The notes: generated by a model from the letters alone, not told the origin. A stretch of 64,000 nt of DNA from Dyella humicola (GCF_026283945.1 NZ_JAPDPC010000001.1:1488001-1552000); one strand, 5' to 3'. Positions 9,001 through 17,750 are shown, numbered from the stretch's first letter. Numbers and translations are program-made.

Positions 9001-10922
9001 GCCTTCTTCCCCCGCCACTGCGCCGATACCGGATACCGGCCGGCCAGCGCGCATGCCGCCAACCGCAGCGACTCTGGTCCGGACAGGTCCACGTTGGTCC
9101 CCCCGCCGCCAGCAGGCAGGCTGTTGACCTGAACTTCGCCCAATCCCTCAGCGTCCAGCGCCTCGCGCAAAACCCGAGCGAGCGCGATCATGCGCAGCTG
9201 TGGCTTGGACACTTTGCCCACGGTGGTGAGCGGCAGGGCCGGCAACACCTCGATCCGTACGGGTACTGCCGCGCGCTCCGGGATGCGAGCCCGGGCATGG
9301 TCCATCAGCTCCGCCACGCTCACGTGCGCATCGCAACGCAGCGTCACATAGGCCACTGGTAGCTCACCGGCGTGTTGATCCGGCTGCCCGATAGCCGCCG
9401 CCATCGCCACGGCTGGATGCGCGGCTAGCGCGTCTTCGATCAACTGCGGGTCGATGTTATGACCGCCGCGGATGATCAGATCCTTCGCGCGTCCGCACAG
9501 GACCAGGTAACCATCGTCGTCCCAGCGGCCGAGGTCGCCGGTGTTGAACCAGCCGCCCTTGATCCAGACACCTTGGTTGTCGCTCTCGCGAAGATAGCCC
9601 GGGAACAGATTGGGACCGCGCAGACCTATCACGCCTGGACTGCCGGGATTTGCCGGCTCCGTGCCGGGCTTGCCATCGGCACCCAGCGCGAACAGTCGGA
9701 TTTCCTGATAGGGCAGACGTCGGCCCACGGTACCGAGTTTGCGCTGGCCCTGGGGCGAGTTGACGGTGGAGACGCAGCTGCCTTCGGTGAGGCCATAGCC
9801 CTCATGCAGGTGCGCACCGGTGATGCGCTCGAAATCCAGCGCCACCTGACGCGGCAGCGCCGCGGCGCCGCATAGCACGTGGCGCAGCGTTGGCACGCCA
9901 CCTTCGGGCCAAGGCTTGTCCAGCAGGCTGGCAAGTACGGTGGGCACGGCCGAGAAGGTGGTAGCGCCGAAGCGGAGGGCGATCTTCCAGAACTCGTCCA
10001 GTACGCCCGGAGCGCGGTAGCCGCCAGGGGTGAGCAGCACGACCTCCGCTCCACGGTGGAAGGCGCCCAACCCAGTGACCAGAGCACCGTTCACGTGGAA
10101 CAGCGGCAGTCCGGAGAGCACCACGTCCTCACGGTTGTCGATCCATTGCATGGCGCAGGCCATGAAGGCTTCATTGAGGTGGCTGTGCACAGCCACCTTG
10201 GGGTAACCGGTAGTGCCGCCGGTATGGAAGTAGGCGCAAGCGGCGTCTTCGTCGAACGTATGGTCGAAGGTCAGCCAGTCCGCGACGGCCGTGGCGAGCA
10301 CTGAATGGAAATCGAGTACACGCACGCCGCCGCGCGCGGGCATCTGGCCGCTTGGAGCGCTTGCCAAGGACTGCCCTAACGCCATGCCGTAGTCCACCTG
10401 CAGGACGGTGTGCACCGTGCCCACTCGCTCGGCGACCTGCACCGCCTTGTCCCATATATCGGAACCGGGCGCCGGCCCCAAGGCAACGAGCACTTCGGCC
10501 TTCGTCTCCTCGCAGATGCGCGCGATGTAGGTCGCATCGAGCATCGGGTTAATCGGGCTGGCGATGGCGGCCGCCTGAGCGCCCCACAGCGCCAGGTGGC
10601 TCTCGATCAGGTTCGGTAGCAGTAGCGTTACGGCGGCCATCGGGGACGTGACGCAGGCATGCAGCGCGTTCGCGGCCTGGTGCACGCCTTGGAGCAGCGC
10701 ACGGTAGGTCAGGTCGCGCGTGGGCGCTTCTGCACTACCGGCCAGCAACAGACGGATGGCTACTCGCCCTGCATAATGCTCGCAGGCCTCGCGCAGTAGG
10801 TCATAGGTAGTGGTGGCAGGTACGCGTGCCCGCCAAGGGGTGCGTTCAAAGCGCTCGATGTCGGCGAGCGTCGCGATAGCGGTCTGGGCCAGGGGCGTGC
10901 CCGCCATGGAGTCGATGAGCAT
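8997..10922 (-). CDS. AMP-forming acyl-CoA synthetase (fatty/aryl acid CoA ligase)
   Basis: ANL-superfamily ligase, 641 residues, that would activate a carboxylic acid through an acyl-AMP to a CoA thioester. Visible motifs: the P-loop-like FHTGGTTGYPKVAVHSH; GYGLTEGSC (A5-type); NTGDLGRWDDDGYL with GRAKDLIIRGG (hinge region); and the C-terminal catalytic lysine segment LTTVGKVSKPQL. The order resembles acyl-CoA synthetases of aromatic catabolism. A tail after the catalytic lysine (Gly-rich, about 60 residues) is longer than usual. I chose the ATG at 10922 (MLIDSMAGTPL), 17 bases after the preceding gene; an upstream ATG would overlap that gene by 45 codons. Confidence 0.88.
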   Translation of the reverse strand: MLIDSMAGTPLAQTAIATLADIERFERTPWRARVPATTTYDLLREACEHYAGRVAIRLLLAGSAEAPTRDLTYRALLQGVHQAANALHACVTSPMAAVTLLLPNLIESHLALWGAQAAAIASPINPMLDATYIARICEETKAEVLVALGPAPGSDIWDKAVQVAERVGTVHTVLQVDYGMALGQSLASAPSGQMPARGGVRVLDFHSVLATAVADWLTFDHTFDEDAACAYFHTGGTTGYPKVAVHSHLNEAFMACAMQWIDNREDVVLSGLPLFHVNGALVTGLGAFHRGAEVVLLTPGGYRAPGVLDEFWKIALRFGATTFSAVPTVLASLLDKPWPEGGVPTLRHVLCGAAALPRQVALDFERITGAHLHEGYGLTEGSCVSTVNSPQGQRKLGTVGRRLPYQEIRLFALGADGKPGTEPANPGSPGVIGLRGPNLFPGYLRESDNQGVWIKGGWFNTGDLGRWDDDGYLVLCGRAKDLIIRGGHNIDPQLIEDALAAHPAVAMAAAIGQPDQHAGELPVAYVTLRCDAHVSVAELMDHARARIPERAAVPVRIEVLPALPLTTVGKVSKPQLRMIALARVLREALDAEGLGEVQVNSLPAGGGGTNVDLSGPESLRLAACALAGRYPVSAQWRGKKA

Positions 10923-10939
10923 GGTGTGGGATTCCAATG

Positions 10940-11905
10940 TCAGGGCGCGACGATGGCGGTGGTCTGCACGCCGAGGTCGATCACGCTGTCGTCCGTGCGA
11001 ATGGACGCGTGAATGCAGTCGCCCGGCTGAAGGTAAGCCGGATTGCCAGCGCTCTTGCGCATGAACAGGCGCCACTTGGTGGCGTCACTCATGAAGTGGC
11101 GCATCACGAACATGACGGCCTTGCCTGGCGCGCGGGCGGCGCAACCGGCGGGTGTTCCGGTGGCGATCAGGTCGCCGGCGCGCAGGTCCTGCAAACCACT
11201 GAGTTCAGTGAGGGTAGCTGCCGGCTGGTGGATCATCTCCGCGCAGTAGGCATCCTGGCGCAGCTGGCCGTTTACGCTGAGTTGCATGCGCAATTCCGGC
11301 CAGCGCTTCCATTCGTCCACGGTGAGCAGCGTCAGGCGCGGACCCACGGGGCCGAAGCCGCGGTAGCTCTTGCCCTTGTAGAACTGGCCCTGCGGCAGCT
11401 GCACGTCGCGGGCCGACAGGTCGTTAACGATGGTCACGCCGGCCAGCCAGTGCTTCAGATCGTCCGGCTGCACGGTGGTGTGCGACGGCACGTCTCGGCG
11501 TAACACCAGCCCGAGTTCGATCTCGTAATCGAGCAACCGCACATGCGCTGGACGCGCGACCGGCGCATCGGCCGCAGTGATGCAGGACGAGGCCTTGGTG
11601 AAGAGGGTATTGAATGGGAAGTCCTCGACGCGGAGGCCTGACTCGGCGACATGGCTGCGGTAGTTGATGCCTTGGCAGATGAACTGTTGATTCTGCGTCA
11701 CGGGGGCAAGCAGCCTCATGGCTGCGAGCGACAGCGTCGCGTGTGATTCGTCGATGCTCCAGAGCGCATCCCAGTGGTGTGCAAGCAGTTCACCGGTGGT
11801 GTTCGCGTGCAGGGGCAGGGGGGCGATACGGGAGCCGAACTGCACGCCCCATTGGGCGGTGGAGGAAGTCTCGGATTCGAGGAAGCGGACAATAGTGCGG
11901 GGCAT
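10940..11905 (-). CDS. Fumarylacetoacetate hydrolase family protein
   Basis: FAH-fold enzyme of 321 residues. These Mg-dependent enzymes hydrolyse, hydrate or decarboxylate 2-oxo-acids in aromatic ring-fission pathways. The typical entry is CQGINYRSHVAESG; metal-binding acidic residues are in LLDYEIELGLVL; NDLSARDVQ and the GTPAGCA loop near the C-terminus complete the family pattern. In this operon it would act on the ring-cleavage product of the neighbouring VOC dioxygenase. It is 12 bases downstream of that gene and 17 bases upstream of the CoA ligase, so cotranscription is very likely. Whether it is a hydrolase or hydratase cannot be told. Confidence 0.9.
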   Translation of the reverse strand: MPRTIVRFLESETSSTAQWGVQFGSRIAPLPLHANTTGELLAHHWDALWSIDESHATLSLAAMRLLAPVTQNQQFICQGINYRSHVAESGLRVEDFPFNTLFTKASSCITAADAPVARPAHVRLLDYEIELGLVLRRDVPSHTTVQPDDLKHWLAGVTIVNDLSARDVQLPQGQFYKGKSYRGFGPVGPRLTLLTVDEWKRWPELRMQLSVNGQLRQDAYCAEMIHQPAATLTELSGLQDLRAGDLIATGTPAGCAARAPGKAVMFVMRHFMSDATKWRLFMRKSAGNPAYLQPGDCIHASIRTDDSVIDLGVQTTAIVAP

Positions 11906-11917
11906 AGGAAAGTGATC

Positions 11918-13060
11918 TCAGAGCCAAGGACGGGCAGGCGCGCCGAGTGCCGAGCCGAGAAGCTTCAGGCGCTCGGGCGTGAGAGCGCGGCGGCGCAGCA
12001 GGCGCAGCACGCGTAACAGGGTGCGCAGATCCTTGCGCGGCTTCATCGAGGTCGGCGCGTCGGCGCCCCAGGCCCAGATGCCACCGAAGGTGAGCGGCGA
12101 GTACTCGGTCTCGTGGTCAGCGGTGAATAGGTCACCATCGGTGTAGTGCTCGTGCTCGAAGCCGTCAGGGTCGCGCCAGTAGTCGAAGAGCTGGCTGCCG
12201 AGCAGGTGCCGGCCGATACCCCACAGATGCGAGTGGCCAGCCGCGCGCAGCACCTGCTGGCCCTGACCGAGAGCGTCGAGGTCGATCACTTCGTAGGCGC
12301 TGTGCTCGTACTTGTCCTCCAGGCCGCCCACCAGCACCAACGTATGGTGATCGGTGGGCTCATCGCCCAGGTCGAGGCGGCAGAACGCGAGGTTCGGGCT
12401 GCCGTCAGGCAAGTACTGCACGTCGGTCGGGATCAGGCCGAGCACCCGTAGATACCACTCGGCCATTCCTGCGAAATCCAGCGTCTGCAGCACCACGTGC
12501 CCGAGCTTGGCCACATGGGCTGGCTCGATTGGAGTCCGCACTGTGCGGTTGACGCGCGGTGTGTGTCGGACGGTGTTGGCTGTTCCCGTAGTTGACGCTC
12601 GCAATGGCGTCGGCTCGACACGCGCCTGGCCCTGTAGCAGCCAGATGCTGCGGCCGCTGGGGTCGCGAAGCGTGACGCCCCACCCTCCGCCCGGGATCAC
12701 CTCAGATGGGAGCAAAGTGGCGCCGAAGTTCTCGACGTACGACGCCAGATCGGTATCGTCCGACATGCGGAACGCCGGCCCCACGAAGCGGTTCGCCGGT
12801 CCCTGCTCCGCGACAGCGATGCACGGAGCCGTGCCGGCCCCTTGCGCAACCAGGCGTTGCGGTGTGGAGCTAATGATGTGGAAACCGAAGTCGCGCCAGA
12901 AGCGCTCGGTCGGCGCGAGCTCGCGCTTTTCCCAGCGCAGGAACGCGAGCTCAACGGCGCGCCCGGCTGCGCGCGGTCTCAGCAGAGGTTGTACCCCCTG
13001 CGGTAGCCGACTCTCGCGGTAGGACTCGGACTGCCGCAACACTGCTTTGGTTTTTGCCAT
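11918..13060 (-). CDS. VOC-family extradiol ring-cleavage dioxygenase-like protein
   Basis: 380 residues with two vicinal-oxygen-chelate modules. The N-terminal module (about 35-150) looks catalytically degenerate. The C-terminal one (about 170-320) has the metal-ligand pattern His in KLGHVVLQTLDF, His in PTDHHTLVL and Glu in DGFEHEHYTDG, as in Fe(II) type I extradiol dioxygenases such as catechol 2,3-dioxygenase. It would cleave the ring of a catechol-like intermediate. A basic C-terminal tail (LRTLLRVLRLLRRRALTPE) is unusual and might bind nucleic acid, membrane or a partner. It is 10 bases after the porin gene. Confidence 0.85.
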   Translation of the reverse strand: MAKTKAVLRQSESYRESRLPQGVQPLLRPRAAGRAVELAFLRWEKRELAPTERFWRDFGFHIISSTPQRLVAQGAGTAPCIAVAEQGPANRFVGPAFRMSDDTDLASYVENFGATLLPSEVIPGGGWGVTLRDPSGRSIWLLQGQARVEPTPLRASTTGTANTVRHTPRVNRTVRTPIEPAHVAKLGHVVLQTLDFAGMAEWYLRVLGLIPTDVQYLPDGSPNLAFCRLDLGDEPTDHHTLVLVGGLEDKYEHSAYEVIDLDALGQGQQVLRAAGHSHLWGIGRHLLGSQLFDYWRDPDGFEHEHYTDGDLFTADHETEYSPLTFGGIWAWGADAPTSMKPRKDLRTLLRVLRLLRRRALTPERLKLLGSALGAPARPWL

Positions 13061-13070
13061 CGTATGAGCC

Positions 13071-14261
13071 TCAGAAGTCGTGCTGGTAGCTCAGCATCAG
13101 CATTTGCACCTTGCTGGTTAGAGAAGTGCCGGTACTGGCGCCGGTGCCCTCCACCGTGGTCCTGGGATTGAACTCGTAGCCGAGGTTGAGCGAACTGGTA
13201 CGGCCGAGTTGTCGGGACAGCCCGGCGGTAAAGGCTTGGTCGTGGATCGACGGGACGAACAGGTTTTGCACGGTGCGGTCGCTGCTGATCTGGCGCCGGC
13301 TGCGGCTGTAACCCGCTCTAAGCGTCCACATGCGATCGAGCGCCCAGGCAACGCCCAGTCGCTCGATCGGCTGATTGCGCCAACGAAACCCGTTGGGGTC
13401 CTTCATAGCCTTGATCTCGCCCCAGTTGACCTGCAGCCAGTCCGCCGCGACGGTGAGCGTCGACGTTGCTTGCCAGGCCGCACCGACGCCGTATTCGCTG
13501 GGTACGTCGAGATGGCCGTCGCTGTAGGCCAGGACGTCCTGCCCGTAGCCAGCAAGACGGCTCATGTGCGTGCGGGACTTGAGGTTGAGGCCGAGCGACA
13601 GCTCGGACGTGGGCTTCCACAGCAATCCTGCGCGCACGCCGACGCCGCTAGCCTGTTGTCGGCCATGGTCCGGTAACGGCATCAGGCCACCGGGCACCGG
13701 CGCCGGAACGATGACGCCCTGCGTCTCGAACCATTCGTGGGCAAGGTTGAGCGCCAAGCCGAACGCTAGGTTTTCGCGTGGCCGCCAAGCGACCGTTGGA
13801 ATGAACTCGACCAGCGCGAGCGATTCCCTCGCATTCGATGCGCCTGGCACCGGCAGCGCGGGCTGCTTGTAATCGGCCCCCGCGCCGCCGAAGTCGATGC
13901 TCAGGCCCAGCGTCCAGTCGGGGGACGCATGCCAGTTCACGCCACCCTCGGGACCAGCCGTGGTGGTGCGGTTATGCAGTTCGTTGCCCGGCATCACGTA
14001 CTGGGACGACGAGTCCCCATGGAACACCTGCAGGCCCAGGGCCATGGAAGTGGGCACGAAGGCGAGGCCGGCCGGATTGTTGGCGGCGGCTTCGGCGTCC
14101 AGCGGCAAGGCGATCGCTGCGCCACCCATCGCGGCGTTGGCGGCCCCGTGTCCGCCCGGCTGGGCACCGTTCACGGCCGAGGCCTGTTCGCAGGACGCCA
14201 AGAGGCCCGCAGCACACACCACCCGAAACATTTGCTGAAGCTTGGTCTTCATTTCATTCAC
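13071..14261 (-). CDS. FadL/TodX-family outer-membrane transporter
   Basis: 396 residues. After a signal peptide (MFRVVCAAGLLASCEQASA) comes the family N-terminus NGAQPGGHGAANAAMGGAAIALPLDAEAAANNPAGLA (landmark only), the NPA motif of FadL hatch domains, then alternating beta strands ending in an aromatic C-terminus (MLMLSYQHDF) as expected for a barrel. FadL/TodX proteins let hydrophobic compounds, including alkylbenzenes and long-chain acids, cross the outer membrane. It is the promoter-proximal gene of the catabolic operon and faces a TetR gene, with operator-like repeats in between. Confidence 0.9.
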   Translation of the reverse strand: MNEMKTKLQQMFRVVCAAGLLASCEQASAVNGAQPGGHGAANAAMGGAAIALPLDAEAAANNPAGLAFVPTSMALGLQVFHGDSSSQYVMPGNELHNRTTTAGPEGGVNWHASPDWTLGLSIDFGGAGADYKQPALPVPGASNARESLALVEFIPTVAWRPRENLAFGLALNLAHEWFETQGVIVPAPVPGGLMPLPDHGRQQASGVGVRAGLLWKPTSELSLGLNLKSRTHMSRLAGYGQDVLAYSDGHLDVPSEYGVGAAWQATSTLTVAADWLQVNWGEIKAMKDPNGFRWRNQPIERLGVAWALDRMWTLRAGYSRSRRQISSDRTVQNLFVPSIHDQAFTAGLSRQLGRTSSLNLGYEFNPRTTVEGTGASTGTSLTSKVQMLMLSYQHDF

Positions 14262-14278
14262 CCCCGCATCACAACACA

Positions 14279-14306
14279 GTCATAGTGACGAAAATGTCAT
14301 CATGAC
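14279..14306. promoter_or_regulatory. Two operator-like repeats GTCATnrTGAC/GTCATnnTGAC, 17 bp apart
   Basis: GTCATAGTGAC at 14279-14289 and GTCATCATGAC at 14296-14306, each nearly or fully palindromic and each followed by GAA. They sit 18-45 bases upstream of the porin start and in the divergent region shared with the TetR gene. Tandem palindromes next to a TetR gene fit its operator, so substrate-responsive control of the whole operon is the simplest reading. Confidence 0.55.
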
Positions 14307-14502
14307 GAATGTGTCGAGATTAGGGTAGGATCGGAGCTCGAGGCGAGCTGCAGCGCAGCATTGGCTAGGGCTGGAAATATTCGGTCCGGATGGCTGGGCA
14401 GCTAAGCCTGCCGAGTTCAAGGTGGTGCGCCGCCCATCAAACGATCGGCCGTTGAGCGTCCCGCTGAGCCGAACGGCGCAATCCAAGGCAAAATCGGACC
14501 CC

Positions 14503-15258
14503 ATGGAAAGCCAAGACCATCGACCTCGCGTAGCCGCCCAGCGCCGTAAGCGCATGCGATCGCTGCTGTTGAGTAGTGCGCTTCAGCTGGTTGCCGAGAA
14601 GGGGCCATCGTCGACCTCGATCGATGATGTCATTGCCGCTGCAGGTGTCTCGCGGGGCACTTTCTACAAATACTTCCCGTCACCCGAAGCATTGGTGCAG
14701 GAGCTGGCCCTCGAGGTAGCCAAGGATCTGGTGTTCCTGGCAGATCCGGTGGTGCGGCAGCGCGATGACCCGGCAGAGCGCGTGTCGTGCGGTATCCGCT
14801 TGGTTTGCCGTCTGGCGCTACACCACCCCTTAGCCGCCGCGTTCCTGGTGCAACTGGGGTGGCCGGACACGCAGGGGCCGAACCTGTTGCTCGACTTCGT
14901 GCGCCGCGACGTTGCGGAAGCGATGAAGCGTGGTCGCTTTCGGACGATGCCGTTGCCGCTGGCACTCAACATAGTGTCGGGGGCCGTCATTGGCGCGATC
15001 CACTGCATGTTGAAGCCAGGATGCGAGCACGACTTCGCCGAGATGACGGCCGCGGTCACGCTTCGAGCCCTGGGTGTTGCAGGCAAGACTGCCGATGCTC
15101 TCGCCTACAAGCCTCTGGCGTCGATCGATGCGTTTCCGCAGGGCCTGCTGGCCGTGACATCACCAGCTTCAGGTGGTGCTAAGCGAGGCAAGGCTGGCTC
15201 GCCAAAGGGAAGGGGGCAAAACAAACCCCCGGGCGACAAGCGTGCGCGAACCGCGTGA
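14503..15258 (+). CDS. TetR-family transcriptional regulator (catabolic operon)
   Basis: 251 residues. The N-terminal TetR helix-turn-helix is clear: LLLSSALQLVAEKGPSSTSIDDVIAAAGVSRGTFYKYF (landmark, about residues 17-55), with the signature VSRGTFYKYF. The C-terminal ligand domain is helical and variable. The protein ends in a basic, Gly/Lys-rich tail (GGAKRGKAGSPKG). I chose the ATG at 14503 (MESQDHRP) because family homology begins shortly after it; an in-frame start at 14422 is possible. It diverges from the FadL-to-monooxygenase operon and probably represses it until an aromatic acid or CoA ester binds. Confidence 0.88.
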   Translation: MESQDHRPRVAAQRRKRMRSLLLSSALQLVAEKGPSSTSIDDVIAAAGVSRGTFYKYFPSPEALVQELALEVAKDLVFLADPVVRQRDDPAERVSCGIRLVCRLALHHPLAAAFLVQLGWPDTQGPNLLLDFVRRDVAEAMKRGRFRTMPLPLALNIVSGAVIGAIHCMLKPGCEHDFAEMTAAVTLRALGVAGKTADALAYKPLASIDAFPQGLLAVTSPASGGAKRGKAGSPKGRGQNKPPGDKRARTA

Positions 15259-15405
15259 TCTTTTACAACGTGGAAAAAGCGTCACCGGCTTGCTGCCAAG
15301 GGGCTCGATGGAGTTATCGAGAGTAGGGAAGAGGCGCTCGGGACGCAGTCCCCCCAGTACGTGATTAGAGTGCATCACCCAGCTCAGCTCCAATCGCCGC
15401 AACCA

Positions 15406-15429
15406 GTACAAACATTGGTGTCATGCCCA
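15406..15429 (+). repeat. Left copy of a 24-bp direct repeat (partner at 24526-24549)
   Basis: Begins GTACAAACATTGG and ends TCATGCCCA. It matches 24526-24549 at 23 of 24 positions in the same orientation, differing only at position 15 (G here, T there). The two copies bracket the accessory region with many broken genes, so they could be island or transposon boundary remnants, or sites for the same DNA-binding protein. Confidence 0.7.
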
Positions 15430-15446
15430 AGTAGGCATGACACCAA
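15415..15446. repeat. 13-bp inverted repeat with 6-bp loop
   Basis: TTGGTGTCATGCC followed, after 6 bases, by its exact complement GGCATGACACCAA. It overlaps the right part of the 24-bp repeat. It could be a terminator-like stem without a T tract, or a recombinase or regulator site. Confidence 0.65.
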
Positions 15447-15610
15447 AGTGCGGGCGGTTTTGAAAACCAAAGTGCGTGCAAATTGCCGTGTGTCTGCACA
15501 GACTTTGCCTGGCCTCAGACAGCAAAGTATGTGCATGTCCAAATGCGTCAATCACTTGGATTTTCCCAGTTCGCTCCCGGTCAGGTCTTTTGACAATCAG
15601 AGTATGTGTA
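15444..15610. repeat. Cluster of CAAAGTnnGTGCA motifs
   Basis: Three clear 13-mers: 15468-15480 (plus), 15495-15507 (minus orientation) and 15523-15535 (plus). Weaker relatives start at 15444 (CAAAGTGCGGGCG) and 15598 (CAGAGTATGTGTA). The first four are 24-28 bases apart. They may be regulatory iterons; function unknown. Confidence 0.5.
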
Positions 15611-15681
15611 GGAATCGCCTCGAGTCATGCCTGCTTTCGACTAGGCGGACGTTCGATCTTTGCTGCCCGTAAATCCTACGA

Positions 15682-15969
15682 GTGGACGTCTTCGTACGAT
15701 CCGGCGACAACGCGATCTCCGGCGCCGCCGTGGGCGCGAGTGCCGTGGTCGAGCGCGCTCGACTGATCGCCAGCGACGGCCTCAACTTCGAGTTGAGGCA
15801 CATTCTGGTCAGCCGTAACAATATGGCGCTTTCGCTGGATAACACCGCCGTACGCGATGAACTTAAGCTCGACGAGCATTTGTTGGCCGTAAGTTTCCTG
15901 CGCGACGGGAAGACTTCGGCGATCGAGACTTACCTCTCCGATTTGTCCGGCATGAACGCCTTCTTCCCC
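15682..15969 (+). pseudogene. Truncated SnoaL-like protein (partial copy of the gene at 23651)
   Basis: The frame encodes a stretch (GDNAIS... VVERARLIAS... LNFELRHILVSR... AIETYLSDL...GMNAFF) about two-thirds identical by eye to the C-terminal two-thirds of the intact SnoaL/NTF2-like gene at 23651-24040. The first 40 or so residues, including its start, are missing: a TAA lies just upstream at 15670-15672. At the 3' end the normal stop is lost and the frame runs on to 16059, into the opposite-strand DUF302 gene. The copy therefore looks like a fragment left by rearrangement. It is unlikely to make a functional NTF2 fold, which needs the N-terminal helix. Confidence 0.8.
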
Positions 15970-15989
15970 GCGCCATCGTCTTTGCCGCG

Positions 15990-16466
15990 TTACTGCGCCG
16001 CCAGCTGCAGCAACGCGGCGGCGGCGCCGATGTTCTTCTCCATGGAAGGTGGCAATTGATGTCGGGTGATCACGTAATCGGCTTCGTTGTAAGCGATCCA
16101 CGTTGCCCCTTGCTCGTCTTCCCACGCCAATGCCTTTAGCGGCAAGTCCAGCCCGACAGTAGGTGATGCCTGGAGCAAGGGCGTGCCGGCTTTCGGGTTG
16201 CCAAAGATCAACATTTGTTCGGGCCGCATGGCGAGTCCGGCCCTTGCCGCGTCGCCGCTAAAATCGATTCGCGCAAAAATCGTCAGCTGGTGTTCGGCGA
16301 GGATTTGCTCGAGACGTTGCAGCGTTTCGGAGACGCCGTGCTGGGACCGGATCTGGACGATTCCCTGGTCTGCCTGTGCATTCGTCATGGTGAGATACCC
16401 CAGGGTGGTTGCCAGCAGGATGGAGCGAAGCACGCTTCCCAGGGATTCGGCCTCACCGCTGTTCAT
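15990..16466 (-). CDS. DUF302-family exported protein
   Basis: 158 residues with a cleavable signal (SILLATTLGYLTMTNAQA). The DUF302 core is evident: SETLQRLEQILAEHQLTIFARIDFSGDA, then RPEQMLIFGNPKAGTPLLQASPTVGLDLPLKALAWED and a C-terminal YNEADYVITRH. Proteins of this family are small, often periplasmic and of unknown biochemical role; links to oxidative or metal stress have been suggested only by context. ATG at 16466 is preferred over a TTG one codon upstream. It converges on the truncated SnoaL copy. There is no operon partner on the same strand within 200 bases. Confidence 0.85.
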   Translation of the reverse strand: MNSGEAESLGSVLRSILLATTLGYLTMTNAQADQGIVQIRSQHGVSETLQRLEQILAEHQLTIFARIDFSGDAARAGLAMRPEQMLIFGNPKAGTPLLQASPTVGLDLPLKALAWEDEQGATWIAYNEADYVITRHQLPPSMEKNIGAAAALLQLAAQ

Positions 16467-16678
16467 CAATAATTATCATGCTGGCGTGGATGCGAACGCT
16501 TTGTGCAGGTCACGGCGATGGGCGATGGGCCATCGCCAGCGGATGCCCCAAAGACGCCAGTTGCTGCCGGCCAGCTTCATCCCGATCCATATCGGGACGT
16601 CCGAGCGGGACGCAACCTCCACGCATGGTGGAGGCCGCGCCCGAGGACACTCCGCACGATCAGGAATCGTGCCGGCCA

Positions 16679-17695
16679 TTACCTGGACAGCTTGCGCCCC
16701 AGGAAATCGCGCATATAGCCTGCGATCTCCGCCGCATGCGTTTCCAGCGCGAAATGCCCGGTGTCGAGCAAGTGAATTTCGGCATCGGGGATATCACGCC
16801 GATACGCTTCGGCGCCGGGCGGAATGAAGAACGGGTCGTGCTTGCCCCACACCGCGAGCAGCGGCGGCCGGTGCTCGCGGAAGTACGCCTGAAACTCCGG
16901 GTAGCGCGCCACGTTGCTGCGATAGTCCAGGATCAGGTCGAGCTGGATGTCCTGCGCGCCCGGCCGGGACATGTAGCCGATGTCGAGCGTGTAGCCGTCG
17001 GGCGATACACGCCCGGGATTGGCGCCGTGGCGATATTGAATGTCGCGAATGGTTTCCGGCGCCAGCGCAACGCGGCAGGCGTCGCGGTGCTCCGGAGTTG
17101 GTTCGCGCCAATACGTCTGCCAGCTTTCCCAGGCATCACTGAAGCCGTCGAGGTAGGCATTGCCGTTCTGCGTGATGATCGCGGTCACCCGCTCCGGGTG
17201 AGCCAGTGCCAGCCGCAAGCCGGTGGGTGCGCCATAGTCGAAGATGTAAAGCGCATAACGGGTGAGTGCCATCGCATCGACGAATTCACCGATGACGCGC
17301 GCCAGGTGGTCGAACGTGTAGTCGAAATCCTCGCGCGGAGGTGCCTTGGTTTGGCCAAACCCCGGTAAGTCGGGGGCAATCAGGCGGTAGCGGTCCGAGA
17401 GCAGGGGAATCAGGTCGCGAAACATGTGGCTCGAGGTCGGGAACCCGTGCAGCAGCAGAAGTACAGGCGTGTCCTTCGGCCCCGCCTCGCGGTAGAACAC
17501 CTCGACGTCTCCGAGCTTTTTGCTGCCGTAGGTCACCTCATTCATGGTCGGCTCCTCGACGCGAGGGGCATGTGAGCCCCGAGGGCTCGTGGCGAACGAA
17601 CTTGCGGCATAGGCCAAGGCGCCCAGCATGCCGCCGGCGAGTACGCGGCGACGTGAAGAATCAACGTTGGAATTCGCCATGTCAGTGGGTTGCAT
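16679..17695 (-). CDS. Alpha/beta hydrolase, haloalkane dehalogenase/epoxide hydrolase-like, Tat-exported
   Basis: 338 residues. A twin-arginine signal (SSRRRVLAGGMLGALAYAASSFA) suggests export of the folded protein. The hydrolase core starts near residue 52. It has the oxyanion motif HGFPTSS and an aspartate nucleophile (about D153) in the elbow IFDYGAPTG, rather than Ser. The acid is likely in GKHDPFF and the general base His in DTGHFALETH. Asp nucleophiles are typical of haloalkane dehalogenases and epoxide hydrolases, but the halide-binding residues cannot be assigned. AGGAG precedes the ATG by 9 bases. It diverges from a TetR gene, with one palindromic operator between them, which suggests substrate-inducible repression. 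Confidence 0.88.
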   Translation of the reverse strand: MQPTDMANSNVDSSRRRVLAGGMLGALAYAASSFATSPRGSHAPRVEEPTMNEVTYGSKKLGDVEVFYREAGPKDTPVLLLLHGFPTSSHMFRDLIPLLSDRYRLIAPDLPGFGQTKAPPREDFDYTFDHLARVIGEFVDAMALTRYALYIFDYGAPTGLRLALAHPERVTAIITQNGNAYLDGFSDAWESWQTYWREPTPEHRDACRVALAPETIRDIQYRHGANPGRVSPDGYTLDIGYMSRPGAQDIQLDLILDYRSNVARYPEFQAYFREHRPPLLAVWGKHDPFFIPPGAEAYRRDIPDAEIHLLDTGHFALETHAAEIAGYMRDFLGRKLSR

Positions 17696-17750
17696 GGTGT
17701 TTTCGCTCCTGTCGGGAAGTCCGGGAATGGTTTTTGCGCGCGCGGGCCAT

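Larger units (their letters stand above)
15259..15681. other. Gene-free, repeat-rich stretch at the left end of the accessory region
   Basis: About 420 bases with no credible gene. It holds the left 24-bp repeat (15406-15429), a hairpin (15415-15446) and several copies of a CAAAGTnnGTGCA-like motif (15444-15610). Base composition is lower in GC than the flanking genes. Confidence 0.5.

Noticed and set aside
15444-15610. CRISPR array
   Set aside because: The repeats are only 13 bases, differ in spacing and orientation, and no cas genes are near.
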